DNA of 64,000 bases from Sphingomonas sp. R647 (GCF_020177055.1 NZ_JAIQXT010000002.1:1-64000); one strand, 5' to 3'. Shown: positions 25,750 to 38,264, numbered from the stretch's first letter. A program made the numbers and translations. The notes: generated by a model from the sequence alone, not told the origin.

Positions 25750-27024
25750 ATGAAGTTCAGCATGATCGGCGTGGCGATTGCGCTCGCCGCCGCCACGCCC
25801 GCAGCCGCCGAAACGGTGGTGGTCACCGCCGACCGGATGATCGACGTGGTCAGCGGCACGGTGGTCGAGCATCCCGCGATCTTCATCACCGATGGCCGCA
25901 TCACCAACATCGCCGACGCGCGCATTGTCCGCTGGAGCAGCGATGTCCGGCACATCAACCTGAGCGGGAAGACGATCCTGCCCGGGCTGATCGACATGCA
26001 TGTCCATCTCGACAGCAACCCGATTTACGGCGGCTATACCGGCCTGCAGTTCACCGACAGCTTCTGGGCGATTCAGGGGACGGCGAATGCGCGGGCGATG
26101 CTGCGCGCGGGCTTTACGACGATCCGCAATGTCGGGTCCGAAAATTATGCCGATGTCGGGTACAAGCAGGCGATTGCCGAAGGGCTGATTGCCGGGCCGC
26201 GGATCGTGCCGGGCGCGCATTCGCTGGGCGCGACGGGCGGGCATTGCGACAGCACCTATCTGCCGCCCTCGTTCAAGTCGAAGGGCGTGGCGGTCGGCGA
26301 CGGGGCGCAGGAGCTGCGTCGGATCGTGCGCGAGCAGCGCAAATATGGTGCCGAGGTGATCAAGATCTGCGCCACGGGCGGGGTCTTTTCGCGCAATACC
26401 GAGCCGGGGCAGCAGCAGCTGTCGGAGGATGAGATGCGCGCCATCGCGGATGAGGCACATCAATGGGGACTGAAGGTTGCAGCGCACGCGCATGGCGCGG
26501 CGGGGATCAAGGCGGCGATCCGCGCGGGCATCGACACGATCGAGCATGCCAGCCTGGTCGATGACGAAGGGATCAGGCTGGCGGTCGCGCGCAAGCAGCC
26601 GGTGTGGTTTTCGATGGATATCTACAACACCGAATATACCCAGTCCGAGGGCAAGAAGAACGGCGTGCTCGAGGATAACCTCCGCAAGGACCGCGAGATC
26701 GCGCAGATCCAGCGTGACAATTTCCGCAAGGCGCATGCGGCCGGCGTGAAGATGGTGTTCGGCAGCGACGCTGGCGTGATGCCGCACGGTACGGCTGCGG
26801 GTCAGTTCAAATATATGGTCCAGTACGGCATGACCCCGATTGAGGCGATCCGCGCCGCGACGGTGAACGCCGCCGAGGCGTTGGGGCGTACCAAGGATGT
26901 CGGTGCGATCGAGGTAGGCCGCTATGGCGACCTGATCGCGGTCGAGGGCGATCCGTTGAAGGACGTGACCGTGCTGACCAAGGTCACCGATGTGATCAAG
27001 GGCGGCGCGCGCGTCGCCGACTGA
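25750..27024 (+). CDS. Secreted metal-dependent amidohydrolase (imidazolonepropionase/prolidase-like)
   Basis: A 424-residue exported member of the amidohydrolase superfamily. A signal peptide (cleavage after AAA at about 20) is followed by the beta-sandwich and TIM barrel with HVH metal ligands (H84, H86 in GLIDMHVHLDS), a bridging lysine in VIKICATGG, HAHG and later SDAGVMPHG. Close relatives characterised as Xaa-Pro or Xaa-Arg carboxypeptidases cleave N-acylated or C-terminal amino acids. Stand-alone gene with its own downstream terminator. Confidence 0.88.
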   Translation: MKFSMIGVAIALAAATPAAAETVVVTADRMIDVVSGTVVEHPAIFITDGRITNIADARIVRWSSDVRHINLSGKTILPGLIDMHVHLDSNPIYGGYTGLQFTDSFWAIQGTANARAMLRAGFTTIRNVGSENYADVGYKQAIAEGLIAGPRIVPGAHSLGATGGHCDSTYLPPSFKSKGVAVGDGAQELRRIVREQRKYGAEVIKICATGGVFSRNTEPGQQQLSEDEMRAIADEAHQWGLKVAAHAHGAAGIKAAIRAGIDTIEHASLVDDEGIRLAVARKQPVWFSMDIYNTEYTQSEGKKNGVLEDNLRKDREIAQIQRDNFRKAHAAGVKMVFGSDAGVMPHGTAAGQFKYMVQYGMTPIEAIRAATVNAAEALGRTKDVGAIEVGRYGDLIAVEGDPLKDVTVLTKVTDVIKGGARVAD

Positions 27025-27035
27025 CGCGAGACACG

Positions 27036-27072
27036 AAAAGGGGCGCGTTCCTTGCGGAGCGCGCCCTTTCTT
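27036..27072. terminator. Terminator between amidohydrolase and bactofilin genes
   Basis: AAAGGGGCGCGTTCC-TTGC-GGAGCGCGCCCTTT then CTT. A strong GC hairpin with T-runs usable in both directions, between convergent genes. Confidence 0.85.
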
Positions 27073-27094
27073 GGCTCGACGCTGAGGATCGGGC

Positions 27095-27574
27095 CTAGCT
27101 CGATCCGATGACCGATGCGACGGTGACCGGCTGGCCCGAGAGGGGCTGAACCGGCTCGGCACGCAGCGGTGCGGCGGTGATCGCGCTCATATGCTTGAGA
27201 CGGCCGTCGATATGGCCGCCATTTTCGATCGTGATATTCTCATATTCGACATCGCCCGTGATGCGCGCGGTGCGCTCGACGGTGAGCAGCTTGGCGCGGA
27301 CCGTGCCCTCGATCGCGCCGGCGAGGCGCGCGGTTTCTGCCGTCACGCTGCCGAAGATCTGGCTGTCGGCGCCCTGAGCGAGCGTGCCGCAATCGACATC
27401 GCCCTCGACCCGACCCTCGATATGCAGCTCGCTGGTCGCGCGGATGCTGCCGGTAATCACGATGTCCGGCCCGATGACCGAGAACATGCCGCGCTTCGAT
27501 GCGCCGCCGCTCGGCGCGGGCGGTGCAGGTGGCATGGCGGGACGATCGTCACGCGAACGGTTGTTGTTGAACAT
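27095..27574 (-). CDS. Bactofilin
   Basis: A 159-residue bactofilin. A short Pro-rich N-terminus is followed by the beta-helix core (about 30-135) built from repeats such as VITGSIRATSELHIEGRVEG and FGSVTAETARLAGAIEGTV, then a short tail. Bactofilins polymerise without nucleotide and scaffold cell-wall or polarity proteins. ATG at 27574 is chosen because GGGGA lies six bases upstream; GTG two codons earlier is possible. It follows the GT-C membrane protein by two bases, suggesting joint expression. No M23 peptidase partner is adjacent. Confidence 0.92.
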   Translation of the reverse strand: MFNNNRSRDDRPAMPPAPPAPSGGASKRGMFSVIGPDIVITGSIRATSELHIEGRVEGDVDCGTLAQGADSQIFGSVTAETARLAGAIEGTVRAKLLTVERTARITGDVEYENITIENGGHIDGRLKHMSAITAAPLRAEPVQPLSGQPVTVASVIGSS

Positions 27575-27576
27575 CT

Positions 27577-28818
27577 TCACTCCCCACTTCCCCGGAAACT
27601 GAGTCGCTGTTCAATATCATAGCGAAATCCGGGCCGCAGCACGGCTGGTCGCGGATTTCGTCCCGTTGGGGGATTATCATTTGCATTGGGCGCGACCAGC
27701 GGTCCCGCCGCGATCCAGGTTGCCACGATCATGCACAGCGCGCCCATGGCGACCATCGGGGCGCCCAGCCCGAGATAGCCGGTGATCGCCGCGAACGACG
27801 CGATCTGAACCAGCGCGGCGAGCGCGAACGCCGGGCGGGTGCCGCGGGCGATGGCGAAGGCGAGGATCAGCATGTCGGCGAGCAGGAAATAGCGCTCGTG
27901 CATGCGCGGGAGCAAACCGGCGGTAAGCAAGGCGGCGAGTGCGGCCATGCCGACGAGCCCGGCATTGTCGAACCGCACCACCTGCATCTTCGCGACGAAC
28001 CAGGCAGTAGCGCCGAGCGCGGCCGCCAGGGCCAGACCGAACAGGCGCGGTGCGAACTCGGGGGCGATCATCCCCGCGAGCGACCAGATGTTCGGCGCAT
28101 TGCGGGCGATGTCGTTGCTGAACGTGCCGGCCTGCCGGAAATAGACGGTGGCGAGGTCGGCGGGAGGCCAGCCAGCGAGCAGGGCAGGGGCCATCAGCGC
28201 GAGCAGCGCGGCGGGGGCGGCGAGCCACTGGACCAAAGGCACGCGGCGCTGGATCGCGAGGGCGAGGAAGAACGGCGCGACGAGAACCGCCTGCGCCTTG
28301 AACGCAACCGCCACGCCGCACCAGACGAACATCGCGACATGCCGCCGCTCGACGGCCATTGCGACCGCCATCAGGCAGGCGGCGACATAGATCGCGTCGC
28401 ACTGGCCCATCAGCAGCGCGTTAAACGCGACCGAGGGCAGGGCGACGACCAATGCGGCCCAATGCGCGCGCTGTACAACGCCGAGTGCGCCGAGCAGCCG
28501 GTGCATGGCGAGCGCGAGCGCGACAGTGCCAGCGACCGAGAGCAGTTTGATCACGCTCATCGGATCGAGCCACGCGGTGAGCGGGCTGAACAGTGCGAGC
28601 AGGTAGAGGTAGCTCGGCATGTAGTTGGAGAAGGGCCGCGCGAAGGCGTCAGCGACTCCGGCGTCGCGGATCGTTTCAAGCCAGGGGATCAGATAGGCGG
28701 TCATGTCCGGGGTGAACAGCGGCCACAGCGCCCATGCCTGTACCGCCGCGACTAGGGCGACGAGCCAGGGGGCAGGGGCGGCAAATCCCGGATGGTTGGG
28801 AGCGGGCGGCATCGTCAT
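27577..28818 (-). CDS. GT-C-type polytopic glycosyltransferase (GT87-like)
   Basis: A 413-residue protein with about ten membrane helices. It shows the layout of polyprenyl-phosphate-sugar mannosyltransferases: an early acidic loop (FTPDMTAYL), ALLMGQCDAIYVAACL, a central FKAQAVLVAPFFLALA and the MHERYFLLADMLILAFA motif that recurs in GT87/GT39-like enzymes. It would transfer a sugar from a lipid carrier on the periplasmic side. Substrate unknown. The stop lies two bases before the bactofilin start, an arrangement that implies coordinated envelope assembly. Confidence 0.7.
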   Translation of the reverse strand: MTMPPAPNHPGFAAPAPWLVALVAAVQAWALWPLFTPDMTAYLIPWLETIRDAGVADAFARPFSNYMPSYLYLLALFSPLTAWLDPMSVIKLLSVAGTVALALAMHRLLGALGVVQRAHWAALVVALPSVAFNALLMGQCDAIYVAACLMAVAMAVERRHVAMFVWCGVAVAFKAQAVLVAPFFLALAIQRRVPLVQWLAAPAALLALMAPALLAGWPPADLATVYFRQAGTFSNDIARNAPNIWSLAGMIAPEFAPRLFGLALAAALGATAWFVAKMQVVRFDNAGLVGMAALAALLTAGLLPRMHERYFLLADMLILAFAIARGTRPAFALAALVQIASFAAITGYLGLGAPMVAMGALCMIVATWIAAGPLVAPNANDNPPTGRNPRPAVLRPGFRYDIEQRLSFRGSGE

Positions 28819-28911
28819 TGCGGATAGGCCGTGGCGCTGAAGATCGGGTTAAGCGTTTGCCGCTGCGGGTGGTGGACAAGTGGCTGGGCGCGAGGCAGAA
28901 AACCGCCGTTA

Positions 28912-29544
28912 ATGCGCGTCCGTCTGTCCTCCGCCGCTCGATTCCGTATCGCCGCCCTCGTCCTGGCGGTGGTCGCGCTTGGGCTCATCGCGCTGGGTGC
29001 GCGGTGCATGTTGCCGACGATGGTGAGCTGTTCGGCCTCCACGATCTTTGGCGGGCCGGCGCTGGATGTCCCCTACAAGAGCACGCGGCGCGAGGTGGTC
29101 GCGCTGATGCTCGAGATGGGTGAGGTGAAGCCCGGCGACAAGGTGATCGACCTGGGTACCGGTGACGGGCGCATCCTGATCGCCGCGGCGAAGGAGCGCG
29201 GTGCAAAGGGGCTGGGCGTCGACCTCGATCCGGTGCTGATCCGCAAGGCACGTGCGGCGGCGCGCAAGGCGGGTGTGGCGGACAAGGTGCGATTCGAAGC
29301 GGCGGACCTGTTCGAGACCGATTTGAGTTCCGCCGATGTCGTCACCATGTACCTGCTGCCGGAGGTTAATCTGCGCCTGCGCCCGCAGCTGTTCGCGCAA
29401 CTGAAACCCGGGACCCGCGTGGTCAGCCATGCGTTTGATATGGGCGACTGGAAGCCGGAGGCGAAGCGCCGCGCCGGGGGTGCTACCGTCTATATGTGGC
29501 GCATCCCCGCGCGACCGGGTACTCCCACCCAAACACCCCGTTGA
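28912..29544 (+). CDS. Membrane-anchored SAM-dependent methyltransferase
   Basis: A 210-residue protein with one N-terminal membrane helix (about 11-30) and a class I methyltransferase domain. Motif I is VIDLGTGDGRILIAAA (about 78-93), followed by an acidic strand end LGVDLDP and the motif IV region SADVVTMYLLPEV. It resembles small rRNA/protein N-methyltransferase-like proteins of unknown target. The ATG is chosen because it begins the helix; an upstream GTG would add 27 non-conserved residues. Its stop codon overlaps the putative -35 box of the rpsL promoter. Confidence 0.75.
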   Translation: MRVRLSSAARFRIAALVLAVVALGLIALGARCMLPTMVSCSASTIFGGPALDVPYKSTRREVVALMLEMGEVKPGDKVIDLGTGDGRILIAAAKERGAKGLGVDLDPVLIRKARAAARKAGVADKVRFEAADLFETDLSSADVVTMYLLPEVNLRLRPQLFAQLKPGTRVVSHAFDMGDWKPEAKRRAGGATVYMWRIPARPGTPTQTPR

Positions 29545-29567
29545 CCGGTCGGGGGTGCGCGTATATA
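29541..29567 (+). promoter_or_regulatory. rpsL: Putative promoter of the str operon
   Basis: TTGACC (29541-29546) and TATATA (29562-29567) are 15 bases apart and are followed by a GC-rich stretch GGCCGCGCGC, the kind of discriminator seen at stringently controlled promoters. The leader then folds into GCTCGC-A-GGGA-TTCC-GTCCCGCGAGC (29576-29601). The spacing is a little short, so this is a candidate. Confidence 0.45.
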
Positions 29568-29725
29568 GGCCGCGCGCTCGCAGGGATTCCGTCCCGCGAG
29601 CTTTAATGAGCTGAACGTTGTTGGAGACGCCAGGGCCCGGAGGCCGCTTTAGGGCCGCCAGGGTCCTTTCGTATTTTCCGGAATCATGGCTCCAGCAAAG
29701 TAACCATTGGAAGGTGAAGGGCTTC

Positions 29726-30097
29726 ATGCCGACGATTAACCAGCTGGTCCGCAAGGGCCGCGAACCGCAGAAGGCCAAGAGCAAGGTCCCTGCGATGGAA
29801 CAGAACCCGCAGAAGCGCGGTGTCTGCACCCGCGTGTACACGACGACCCCGAAGAAGCCGAACTCGGCATTGCGCAAGGTGGCCAAGGTTCGCCTGACCA
29901 ACCAGCGCGAAGTGATTTCGTACATCCCGGGTGAAGGCCACAACCTTCAGGAGCACTCGGTGGTCCTGATCCGCGGCGGTCGCGTTCGCGATCTTCCCGG
30001 CGTGCGCTATCACGTCCTGCGCGGCGTTCTCGATACCCAGGGTGTCAAGGATCGCAAGCAGAGCCGTTCGAAGTACGGCGCGAAGCGTCCGAAGTAA
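29726..30097 (+). CDS. rpsL: 30S ribosomal protein S12
   Basis: A 123-residue S12, first gene of the str operon. It shapes the decoding centre. [19 protein letters not shown] gives the wild-type K43, the site of many streptomycin-resistance mutations, but GGRVRDLPG puts Arg at position 88, where E. coli has Lys; K88R is a known resistance change. The start at MPTINQLV follows AAGGTGAAGG; the longer frame would read the leader. Confidence 0.98.
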   Translation: MPTINQLVRKGREPQKAKSKVPAMEQNPQKRGVCTRVYTTTPKKPNSALRKVAKVRLTNQREVISYIPGEGHNLQEHSVVLIRGGRVRDLPGVRYHVLRGVLDTQGVKDRKQSRSKYGAKRPK

Positions 30098-30156
30098 GCC
30101 AAAGTAAGCCCCGGACAGGTTCCGGAACCGGCTGAAGTTTTAGAAGGAAATTCAAG

Positions 30157-30627
30157 ATGGCTCGTCGTCGTCGTCCCGAAAAGCGGGAAATCCTGCCCGA
30201 TCCCGTGTACGGAGATCAGGTTCTGTCGAAGTTCATGAATAGCGTGATGCTGGACGGCAAGAAGGCCGTCGCCGAAGGCATCGTCTATTCGGCGCTTCAG
30301 GTTGTCGAGCAGCGTGCGAAGAAGGACCCGATCGGCGTCTTTCACGAAGCGCTCAACAACATCAAGCCGGGCATCGAAGTCCGCAGCCGCCGCGTCGGTG
30401 GTGCGACCTATCAGGTCCCGGTCGAGGTGCGCCCCGAGCGCGCCCAGGCACTGGCGATCCGCTGGCTGATCACGTCTGCGCGCAACCGCAGCGAGAACAC
30501 GATGTCGGCACGCCTGTCGGGTGAGCTGCTGGACGCTTCGAACAATCGCGGCAACGCGGTGAAGAAGCGCGAAGACACGCACCGTATGGCGGAAGCGAAC
30601 CGCGCGTTCAGCCACTACCGCTGGTAA
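30157..30627 (+). CDS. rpsG: 30S ribosomal protein S7
   Basis: A 156-residue S7, which nucleates assembly of the 30S head and, in E. coli, represses its own operon. It begins [19 protein letters not shown] and contains [18 protein letters not shown], both typical. Strong ribosome binding site AGAAGGA. It lies between rpsL and fusA in the standard order. Confidence 0.98.
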   Translation: MARRRRPEKREILPDPVYGDQVLSKFMNSVMLDGKKAVAEGIVYSALQVVEQRAKKDPIGVFHEALNNIKPGIEVRSRRVGGATYQVPVEVRPERAQALAIRWLITSARNRSENTMSARLSGELLDASNNRGNAVKKREDTHRMAEANRAFSHYRW

Positions 30628-30674
30628 TGACGGCGTTGCCGGTCTTTTTCCGGTAACATTCTTACCTATATCCC

Positions 30675-30699
30675 GGGGAGTCGCTTCTGGCGGCTCCCC
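30675..30699 (+). promoter_or_regulatory. Leader hairpin before fusA
   Basis: GGGGAGTCGC-TTCTG-GCGGCTCCCC is a ten-base-pair hairpin (with G-T pairs) in the rpsG-fusA gap, followed by the fusA ribosome binding site. There is no U-run, so it is more likely a processing, stability or translational-control element than a terminator. Confidence 0.5.
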
Positions 30700-30721
30700 A
30701 TATCCTTAAGGAACCACGATC

Positions 30722-32815
<2,094 letters not shown>

Positions 32816-32826
32816 TCTGTTTGGGG

Positions 32827-32872
32827 GATGCGCCGTTGGCGCATCCGCGGTGCCGGCCCGCTCCGGCACCGC
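32827..32872. repeat. Two adjacent hairpins between fusA and tuf, the second sharing ends with the long palindrome
   Basis: GATGCGCC-GTT-GGCGCATC (32827-32845) is followed at once by GCGGTGCCGG-CCCGCT-CCGGCACCGC (32847-32872). The second resembles a collapsed version of the outer arms of the elements at 1-76 and 19189-19274. No U-run; transcription into tuf is probably not ended here. Confidence 0.6.
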
Positions 32873-32978
32873 AGCCCAAGCCGACTAAGGCTGGCGTTAT
32901 CTAGAAACAGCCGTTATGGGGCCGCGTTCGCGTGGCGCCGTGAAGGCCGCGAATCAGAATCCAGAAGGTAGGAAACTA

Positions 32979-34175
<1,197 letters not shown>

Positions 34176-34202
34176 TCGACGCCCGCAAGGGCTGAGAATG
34201 AA

Positions 34203-34242
34203 GAGCCCGGCTTCCCCCAAGGGAGGCCGGGCTTTTTGTTTT
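34203..34242 (+). terminator. Rho-independent terminator after tuf
   Basis: AGCCCGGCTTCCC-CCAA-GGGAGGCCGGGCT followed by TTTTGTTTT. Perfect stem of 13 pairs with a long U-run. Confidence 0.95.
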
Positions 34243-34305
34243 GAGTGCTCTGGGCCAAAGATCCGAGCATTGCCGCCGGAGCGCTACTCGGACATCGTGC
34301 AACGG

Positions 34306-34719
34306 ATGAAACTGCAATCAGCCTTGCTGGCGGCGATGGGGCTCGCGGTGCTTGGAGGCTGCAAGCAGCGTGAGGCGACCTACGCAGCCGACTGTGCAAC
34401 GCCTCCCGCCCATTGGGGACGGGAGAAGGACGGCATAGGCCACCTGCGTGTTGCGCAACCGATCTATCTTATGACGGACGGGTCGGTGGTGTGGAATAAG
34501 GCGCTGATCTCAGATGGGGTCCTGTCTCGCTACATGGATCAGATGTCTGGCATGAATCCGGAGCCACATGCTGTCCTGGTAGCATCGCCCGCTGCGAGCT
34601 GTGACCGAGTGGCAAGAATTCGCGAAATCATGGATGCCTCTGAACTCTGCAAGGGACCGCATTCGCTTTGCAGTGAAGGATGGAGCGTTACGCAGTGGCC
34701 CGTTGCCGGCGGTCCATAG
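34306..34719 (+). CDS. Lipoprotein with ExbD/TolR-like periplasmic domain
   Basis: A 137-residue protein with a lipoprotein signal and lipobox VLGGC at residue 19 or so. The mature part reads like the periplasmic domain of ExbD/TolR: YLMTDGSVVWNKALISDGVL matches the typical strand-turn-strand with W-N, and HAVLVASPAASCDRVARIREIM matches the later strand and helix. Additional cysteines (C in PAASC, ELCKG, HSLCSEG) suggest disulfides. It lacks the ExbD membrane helix with its proton-motive Asp. It lies between the tuf terminator and rpsJ, where other alphaproteobacteria usually have no gene. Family assignment is tentative. Confidence 0.55.
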   Translation: MKLQSALLAAMGLAVLGGCKQREATYAADCATPPAHWGREKDGIGHLRVAQPIYLMTDGSVVWNKALISDGVLSRYMDQMSGMNPEPHAVLVASPAASCDRVARIREIMDASELCKGPHSLCSEGWSVTQWPVAGGP

Positions 34720-34854
34720 TCTCGCCGCGAAATTTCTGCCCCGCACCCCCTTGCCATTCCCCGGCTTCCGCTGTAGTGGCCCGCCTTCGTTTTAGCGTAT
34801 GAACCAGCAAGAGGCGTGTTTCACGCGCCCCGCTCTTTCGCATCGGTAGGGACT

Positions 34855-35163
34855 ATGGACAACAATATCCGCATCCGCCTGAAGGCGTTCGACCACCGCG
34901 TGCTCGATCAGGCCGCAAGCGACATCGCCGACACCGCGCGCCGCACTGGCGCGATGATCCGTGGCCCGATCCCGCTCCCGACCCACATCGACAAGTTCAC
35001 GGTCAACCGTGGCCCGCACATCGACAAGAAGTCGCGTGAGCAGTTCGAGACGCGCACCTACAAGCGCCTGCTCGACATCGTTCAGCCCACCGCCCAGACC
35101 GTTGACGCGCTGATGAAGCTCGACCTCGCCGCTGGCGTTGACGTGGAGATCAAGCTGGCCTAA
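34855..35163 (+). CDS. rpsJ: 30S ribosomal protein S10 / NusE
   Basis: A 102-residue S10, first of the S10-spc block. It has the conserved [29 protein letters not shown] region; S10 also acts as NusE in transcription antitermination. The ATG at [12 protein letters not shown] is used; the upstream extension is leader sequence. Confidence 0.97.
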   Translation: MDNNIRIRLKAFDHRVLDQAASDIADTARRTGAMIRGPIPLPTHIDKFTVNRGPHIDKKSREQFETRTYKRLLDIVQPTAQTVDALMKLDLAAGVDVEIKLA

Positions 35164-35446
35164 AGGCCGCGCTCTCCCAACGAGATTCGCGATTCCATTG
35201 GAGTCGCGCAGGGCTGGCCGGATCGATCCCGATCCGATGATCCGACCCGGAGCGAAAGCTCAAACGACATAGGGATACCGCCGGGTCAGGCTCCGCAAGG
35301 AAAATGGCTCGGGCCTGCGTCCCCCGTCTTTTTCACCTTCGGGTGGGAATTCAGCCCGGACGGGGGCTCGTACTGCATATTTGGGCTGAAGCACGCACCC
35401 TTCGGAATGGTCCGCGGGGTGCCTCTGTATTGAGGAGCAACAGATC
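35164..35446 (+). promoter_or_regulatory. Structured rpsJ-rplC spacer (leader of rplC)
   Basis: An unusually long 283-base gap in an otherwise compact operon. It holds several possible stems: GCGATTCC-ATTG-GAGTCGC near 35190, CCCCCGTC pairing with GACGGGGG across about 29 bases (about 35318-35366) and GCACGCACCC facing GGGGTGC near 35392-35423. It ends in GAGGAG before rplC. No gene is seen. It could hold a second promoter or an L4-type control element moved downstream of rpsJ. Confidence 0.45.
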
Positions 35447-36205
35447 ATGCGCACTGGCGTGATCGCGAAGAAGCTGGGGATGACCCGCCTGTTCAAGGAC
35501 GATGGCCGCCACGTGCCGGTTACCGTCCTGAGCCTCGAAGGGCTGCAGGTTGTCTCGGTTCGCGAAAAAGATCGTGACGGCTACACCGCCGTCCAGCTTG
35601 GCGCAGGAAGCGCCAAGGCAAAGAATGTCGCAAAGCCGCAGCGCGGCCAGTTCGGCAAGGCCGAAGTGGAGCCCAAGGCGGTCCTCGCGGAATTCCGCGT
35701 TGACGAAGATGGTCTGCTTGACGTGGGCGCCGAGATTTCGGCCGACCATTATGTCGCAGGCCAGTATGTCGATATCCAGGGCAAGACCCAGGGTAAGGGC
35801 TTCCAGGGCGGCATGAAGCGCTGGGGCTTCGGTGGTATGCGCGCGACGCACGGCGTCTCGATCAGCCACCGTGCACTCGGTTCGACCGGTCAGCGCCAGG
35901 ATCCGGGCAAGGTCTTCAAGAACAAGAAGATGGCCGGCCACATGGGCGACAAGTTCCGCACGCAGCAGAATCTCGAAATCGTCGGCACCGACGTCGAGCG
36001 CGGCCTGATCTTCGTCAAGGGCTCGGTCCCTGGCTCGAAGGGCGGCTGGCTCTACGTCAAGGATGCGGTCAAGGTCGCGCGTCACGCCGACGCGCCGTTC
36101 CCCGCCGGCATCAAGAGTGCTGCCAACACCAACGACACCGCTGCAGCGGACACCCCGGCCGATACGGCTGAGGCACCTGCGGCGACCGACGGCCAGGAGG
36201 GCTGA
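35447..36205 (+). CDS. rplC: 50S ribosomal protein L3
   Basis: A 252-residue L3, longer than the 209 residues of E. coli. The core has [17 protein letters not shown] and [23 protein letters not shown], including the Gln that PrmB methylates. After about residue 215 an extra Ala/Thr/Asp-rich acidic tail is added (ending [10 protein letters not shown]). L3 organises the peptidyl-transferase region. ATG preceded by GAGGAG. Confidence 0.97.
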   Translation: MRTGVIAKKLGMTRLFKDDGRHVPVTVLSLEGLQVVSVREKDRDGYTAVQLGAGSAKAKNVAKPQRGQFGKAEVEPKAVLAEFRVDEDGLLDVGAEISADHYVAGQYVDIQGKTQGKGFQGGMKRWGFGGMRATHGVSISHRALGSTGQRQDPGKVFKNKKMAGHMGDKFRTQQNLEIVGTDVERGLIFVKGSVPGSKGGWLYVKDAVKVARHADAPFPAGIKSAANTNDTAAADTPADTAEAPAATDGQEG

Positions 36206-36207
36206 AC

Positions 36208-36822
36208 GTGAAGGTCAAGGTTCAAACCCTCGACGCCAAGGCGTCGGGCGATATCGAGCTGAAGGACGAAGTCTTCGGTCTCGAGCCGCGCGCCGACATC
36301 CTGCACCGCGTCGTCACCTGGCAGCTGTGGAATCGCCGTGGCACCGCACGTCCGACGCGTGAGCGTTCGGAAGTGTCGCGCACCGGCAAGAAGTTCGGTC
36401 GTCAGAAGGGCGGCGGTACCGCTCGTCACGGCGATCGCGCAGCCCCGATCTTCATCGGCGGTGGTAAGGCTCACGGCGCCCGTCTCCGTGACTTTAACAG
36501 CTCGCTGAACAAGAAGATTCGCGCGCTGGGCCTGAAGATGGCGCTGTCGAGCCACGCCAAGGCGGGTTCGCTGATCGTCCTCGACGGGTTCGAGGCGAGC
36601 AAGACGGCGGCACTCAAGGACCAGCTCGCTGGCCTCAACGTCGGCAAGAAGACGCTGGTGATCGACGGTGAAGCTGGCGACGGCTTCCTCGCAGCACGCA
36701 ACCTGGTGGGCGTCAACGTCCTCCCGGCAGTCGGCGCCAACGTCTATGACATCCTGAAGCACGACACGCTGGTCCTGACCCGCGCTGCCGTCGAAAAGCT
36801 GGAGGCGCGCTTCAATGGCTAA
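36208..36822 (+). CDS. rplD: 50S ribosomal protein L4
   Basis: A 204-residue L4. The tunnel loop is recognisable as [21 protein letters not shown], followed by [13 protein letters not shown] start two bases after rplC. In E. coli L4 represses the S10 operon. Its end overlaps rplW by eight bases. Confidence 0.97.
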   Translation: MKVKVQTLDAKASGDIELKDEVFGLEPRADILHRVVTWQLWNRRGTARPTRERSEVSRTGKKFGRQKGGGTARHGDRAAPIFIGGGKAHGARLRDFNSSLNKKIRALGLKMALSSHAKAGSLIVLDGFEASKTAALKDQLAGLNVGKKTLVIDGEAGDGFLAARNLVGVNVLPAVGANVYDILKHDTLVLTRAAVEKLEARFNG

Positions 36823-37129
36823 GAAGCAGGAGCAGATCGACATCCGTCATTATGACGTGATTGTCGCGCCGCACATCACCGAGAAGTCGACCCTGGTCTC
36901 CGAGCACAACGCGGTGGTCTTCAAGGTCGCCGGTGAAGCGACCAAGCCGCAGATCAAGGCTGCGGTCGAGGCAATCTTCGGCGTTGGTGTCACCGCGGTG
37001 AACACGATCGTCCAGAAGGGCAAGACGAAGCGCTGGAAGGGCAAGCCCTACACGCGCAGCGACATCAAGAAGGCGATCGTCACGCTGAAGGACGGCGATT
37101 CGATCGACGTCACGCAGGGGGTCAACTGA
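36815..37129 (+). CDS. rplW: 50S ribosomal protein L23
   Basis: A 104-residue L23 at the tunnel exit, the docking point for SRP and trigger factor. [18 protein letters not shown] and the late [20 protein letters not shown] are standard. ATG overlaps the end of rplD. Confidence 0.97.
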   Translation: MAKKQEQIDIRHYDVIVAPHITEKSTLVSEHNAVVFKVAGEATKPQIKAAVEAIFGVGVTAVNTIVQKGKTKRWKGKPYTRSDIKKAIVTLKDGDSIDVTQGVN

Positions 37130-37130
37130 C

Positions 37131-37982
37131 ATGGCTCTGAAGAATTATAACCCGACCTCGCCGGCGCGGCGTGGCCTGATCCTGGTGGACCGTTCGGGTC
37201 TGCACAAGGGCGGCCCCGTCAAGGCGCTGACCGAAGGCAAGCGCAAGACCGGTGGCCGCAACAACAAGGGCCATGTGACCTCGCGCGGCATCGCGGGTGG
37301 CCACAAGCAGCGTTACCGCATCATCGACTTCAAGCGTCGGCTGTGGGACGTCGAAGGCACCGTGGAGCGGATCGAGTATGATCCCAACCGCACCGCCTTC
37401 ATCGCGCTGATCAACTATGGTGACACGCCGGAAGGCAAGGCCAATGTCGCGTACATCATTGCTCCCCAGCGCCTCGGCGTTGGCGACAAGGTGATCGCCG
37501 GCAAGAAGACCGACGTGAAGCCGGGCAACGCCATGGAGCTGGGCCAGATGCCGGTAGGCACCATCGTCCACAATGTGGAGATGAAGCCAGGCAAGGGTGG
37601 TCAGATCGCACGTTCGGCAGGCACTTATGTGCAGGTCGTCGGTCGTGATCGCGGCATGGTGATCGTTCGCCTGAACTCGGGCGAGCAGCGCTACATCCGT
37701 GCGGACTGCATGGGCACCGTTGGCGCCGTGTCGAACCCCGACAATGGCAACACCAACCTCGCCAAGGCTGGCCGCAACCGCTGGAAGGGCATCCGCCCGC
37801 TGACCCGCGGTGTCGCCAAGAACCCGGTCGACCATCCGCACGGCGGTGGTGAAGGCCGGACCTCGGGCGGCCGTCATCCGGTCACCCCGTGGGGCAAGCC
37901 GACCAAGGGTGCGCGCACCCGTCACAACAAGGCGACGGATAAGTTCATTATCCGCAGCCGCCACGCGAAGAAGAAGGGCTAA
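37131..37982 (+). CDS. rplB: 50S ribosomal protein L2
   Basis: A 283-residue L2, a core protein of the peptidyl-transferase centre and subunit joining. The functional [20 protein letters not shown] region with the conserved His is intact, and the C-terminus is basic (RSRHAKKKG). Slightly longer than the E. coli protein. One base after rplW. Confidence 0.98.
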   Translation: MALKNYNPTSPARRGLILVDRSGLHKGGPVKALTEGKRKTGGRNNKGHVTSRGIAGGHKQRYRIIDFKRRLWDVEGTVERIEYDPNRTAFIALINYGDTPEGKANVAYIIAPQRLGVGDKVIAGKKTDVKPGNAMELGQMPVGTIVHNVEMKPGKGGQIARSAGTYVQVVGRDRGMVIVRLNSGEQRYIRADCMGTVGAVSNPDNGNTNLAKAGRNRWKGIRPLTRGVAKNPVDHPHGGGEGRTSGGRHPVTPWGKPTKGARTRHNKATDKFIIRSRHAKKKG

Positions 37983-37985
37983 CCT

Positions 37986-38264
37986 ATGGCTCGCTCCGTT
38001 TGGAAGGGTCCGTTCGTGGACCTCCACCTCCTGAAGAAGGCGGAAGTCGCTCAGGAGAGCTCGGGCCGTAGCGGTCCGATCAAGACCTGGTCGCGTCGTT
38101 CGACCATCCTGCCGCAGTTCGTCGGCCTGACCTTCAGCGTCTACAACGGCCGCAAGTTCGTGCCGGTGTCGGTCAATGAAGACATGGTCGGCATGAAGCT
38201 GGGCGAGTTCGCCCCGACCCGGTTCTTCCCGGGCCACGCGGCCGACAAGAAGGGTAAGCGCTAA
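37986..38264 (+). CDS. rpsS: 30S ribosomal protein S19
   Basis: A 92-residue S19 of the 30S head. It begins [18 protein letters not shown] and contains [22 protein letters not shown]. Standard place after rplB. Confidence 0.98.
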   Translation: MARSVWKGPFVDLHLLKKAEVAQESSGRSGPIKTWSRRSTILPQFVGLTFSVYNGRKFVPVSVNEDMVGMKLGEFAPTRFFPGHAADKKGKR

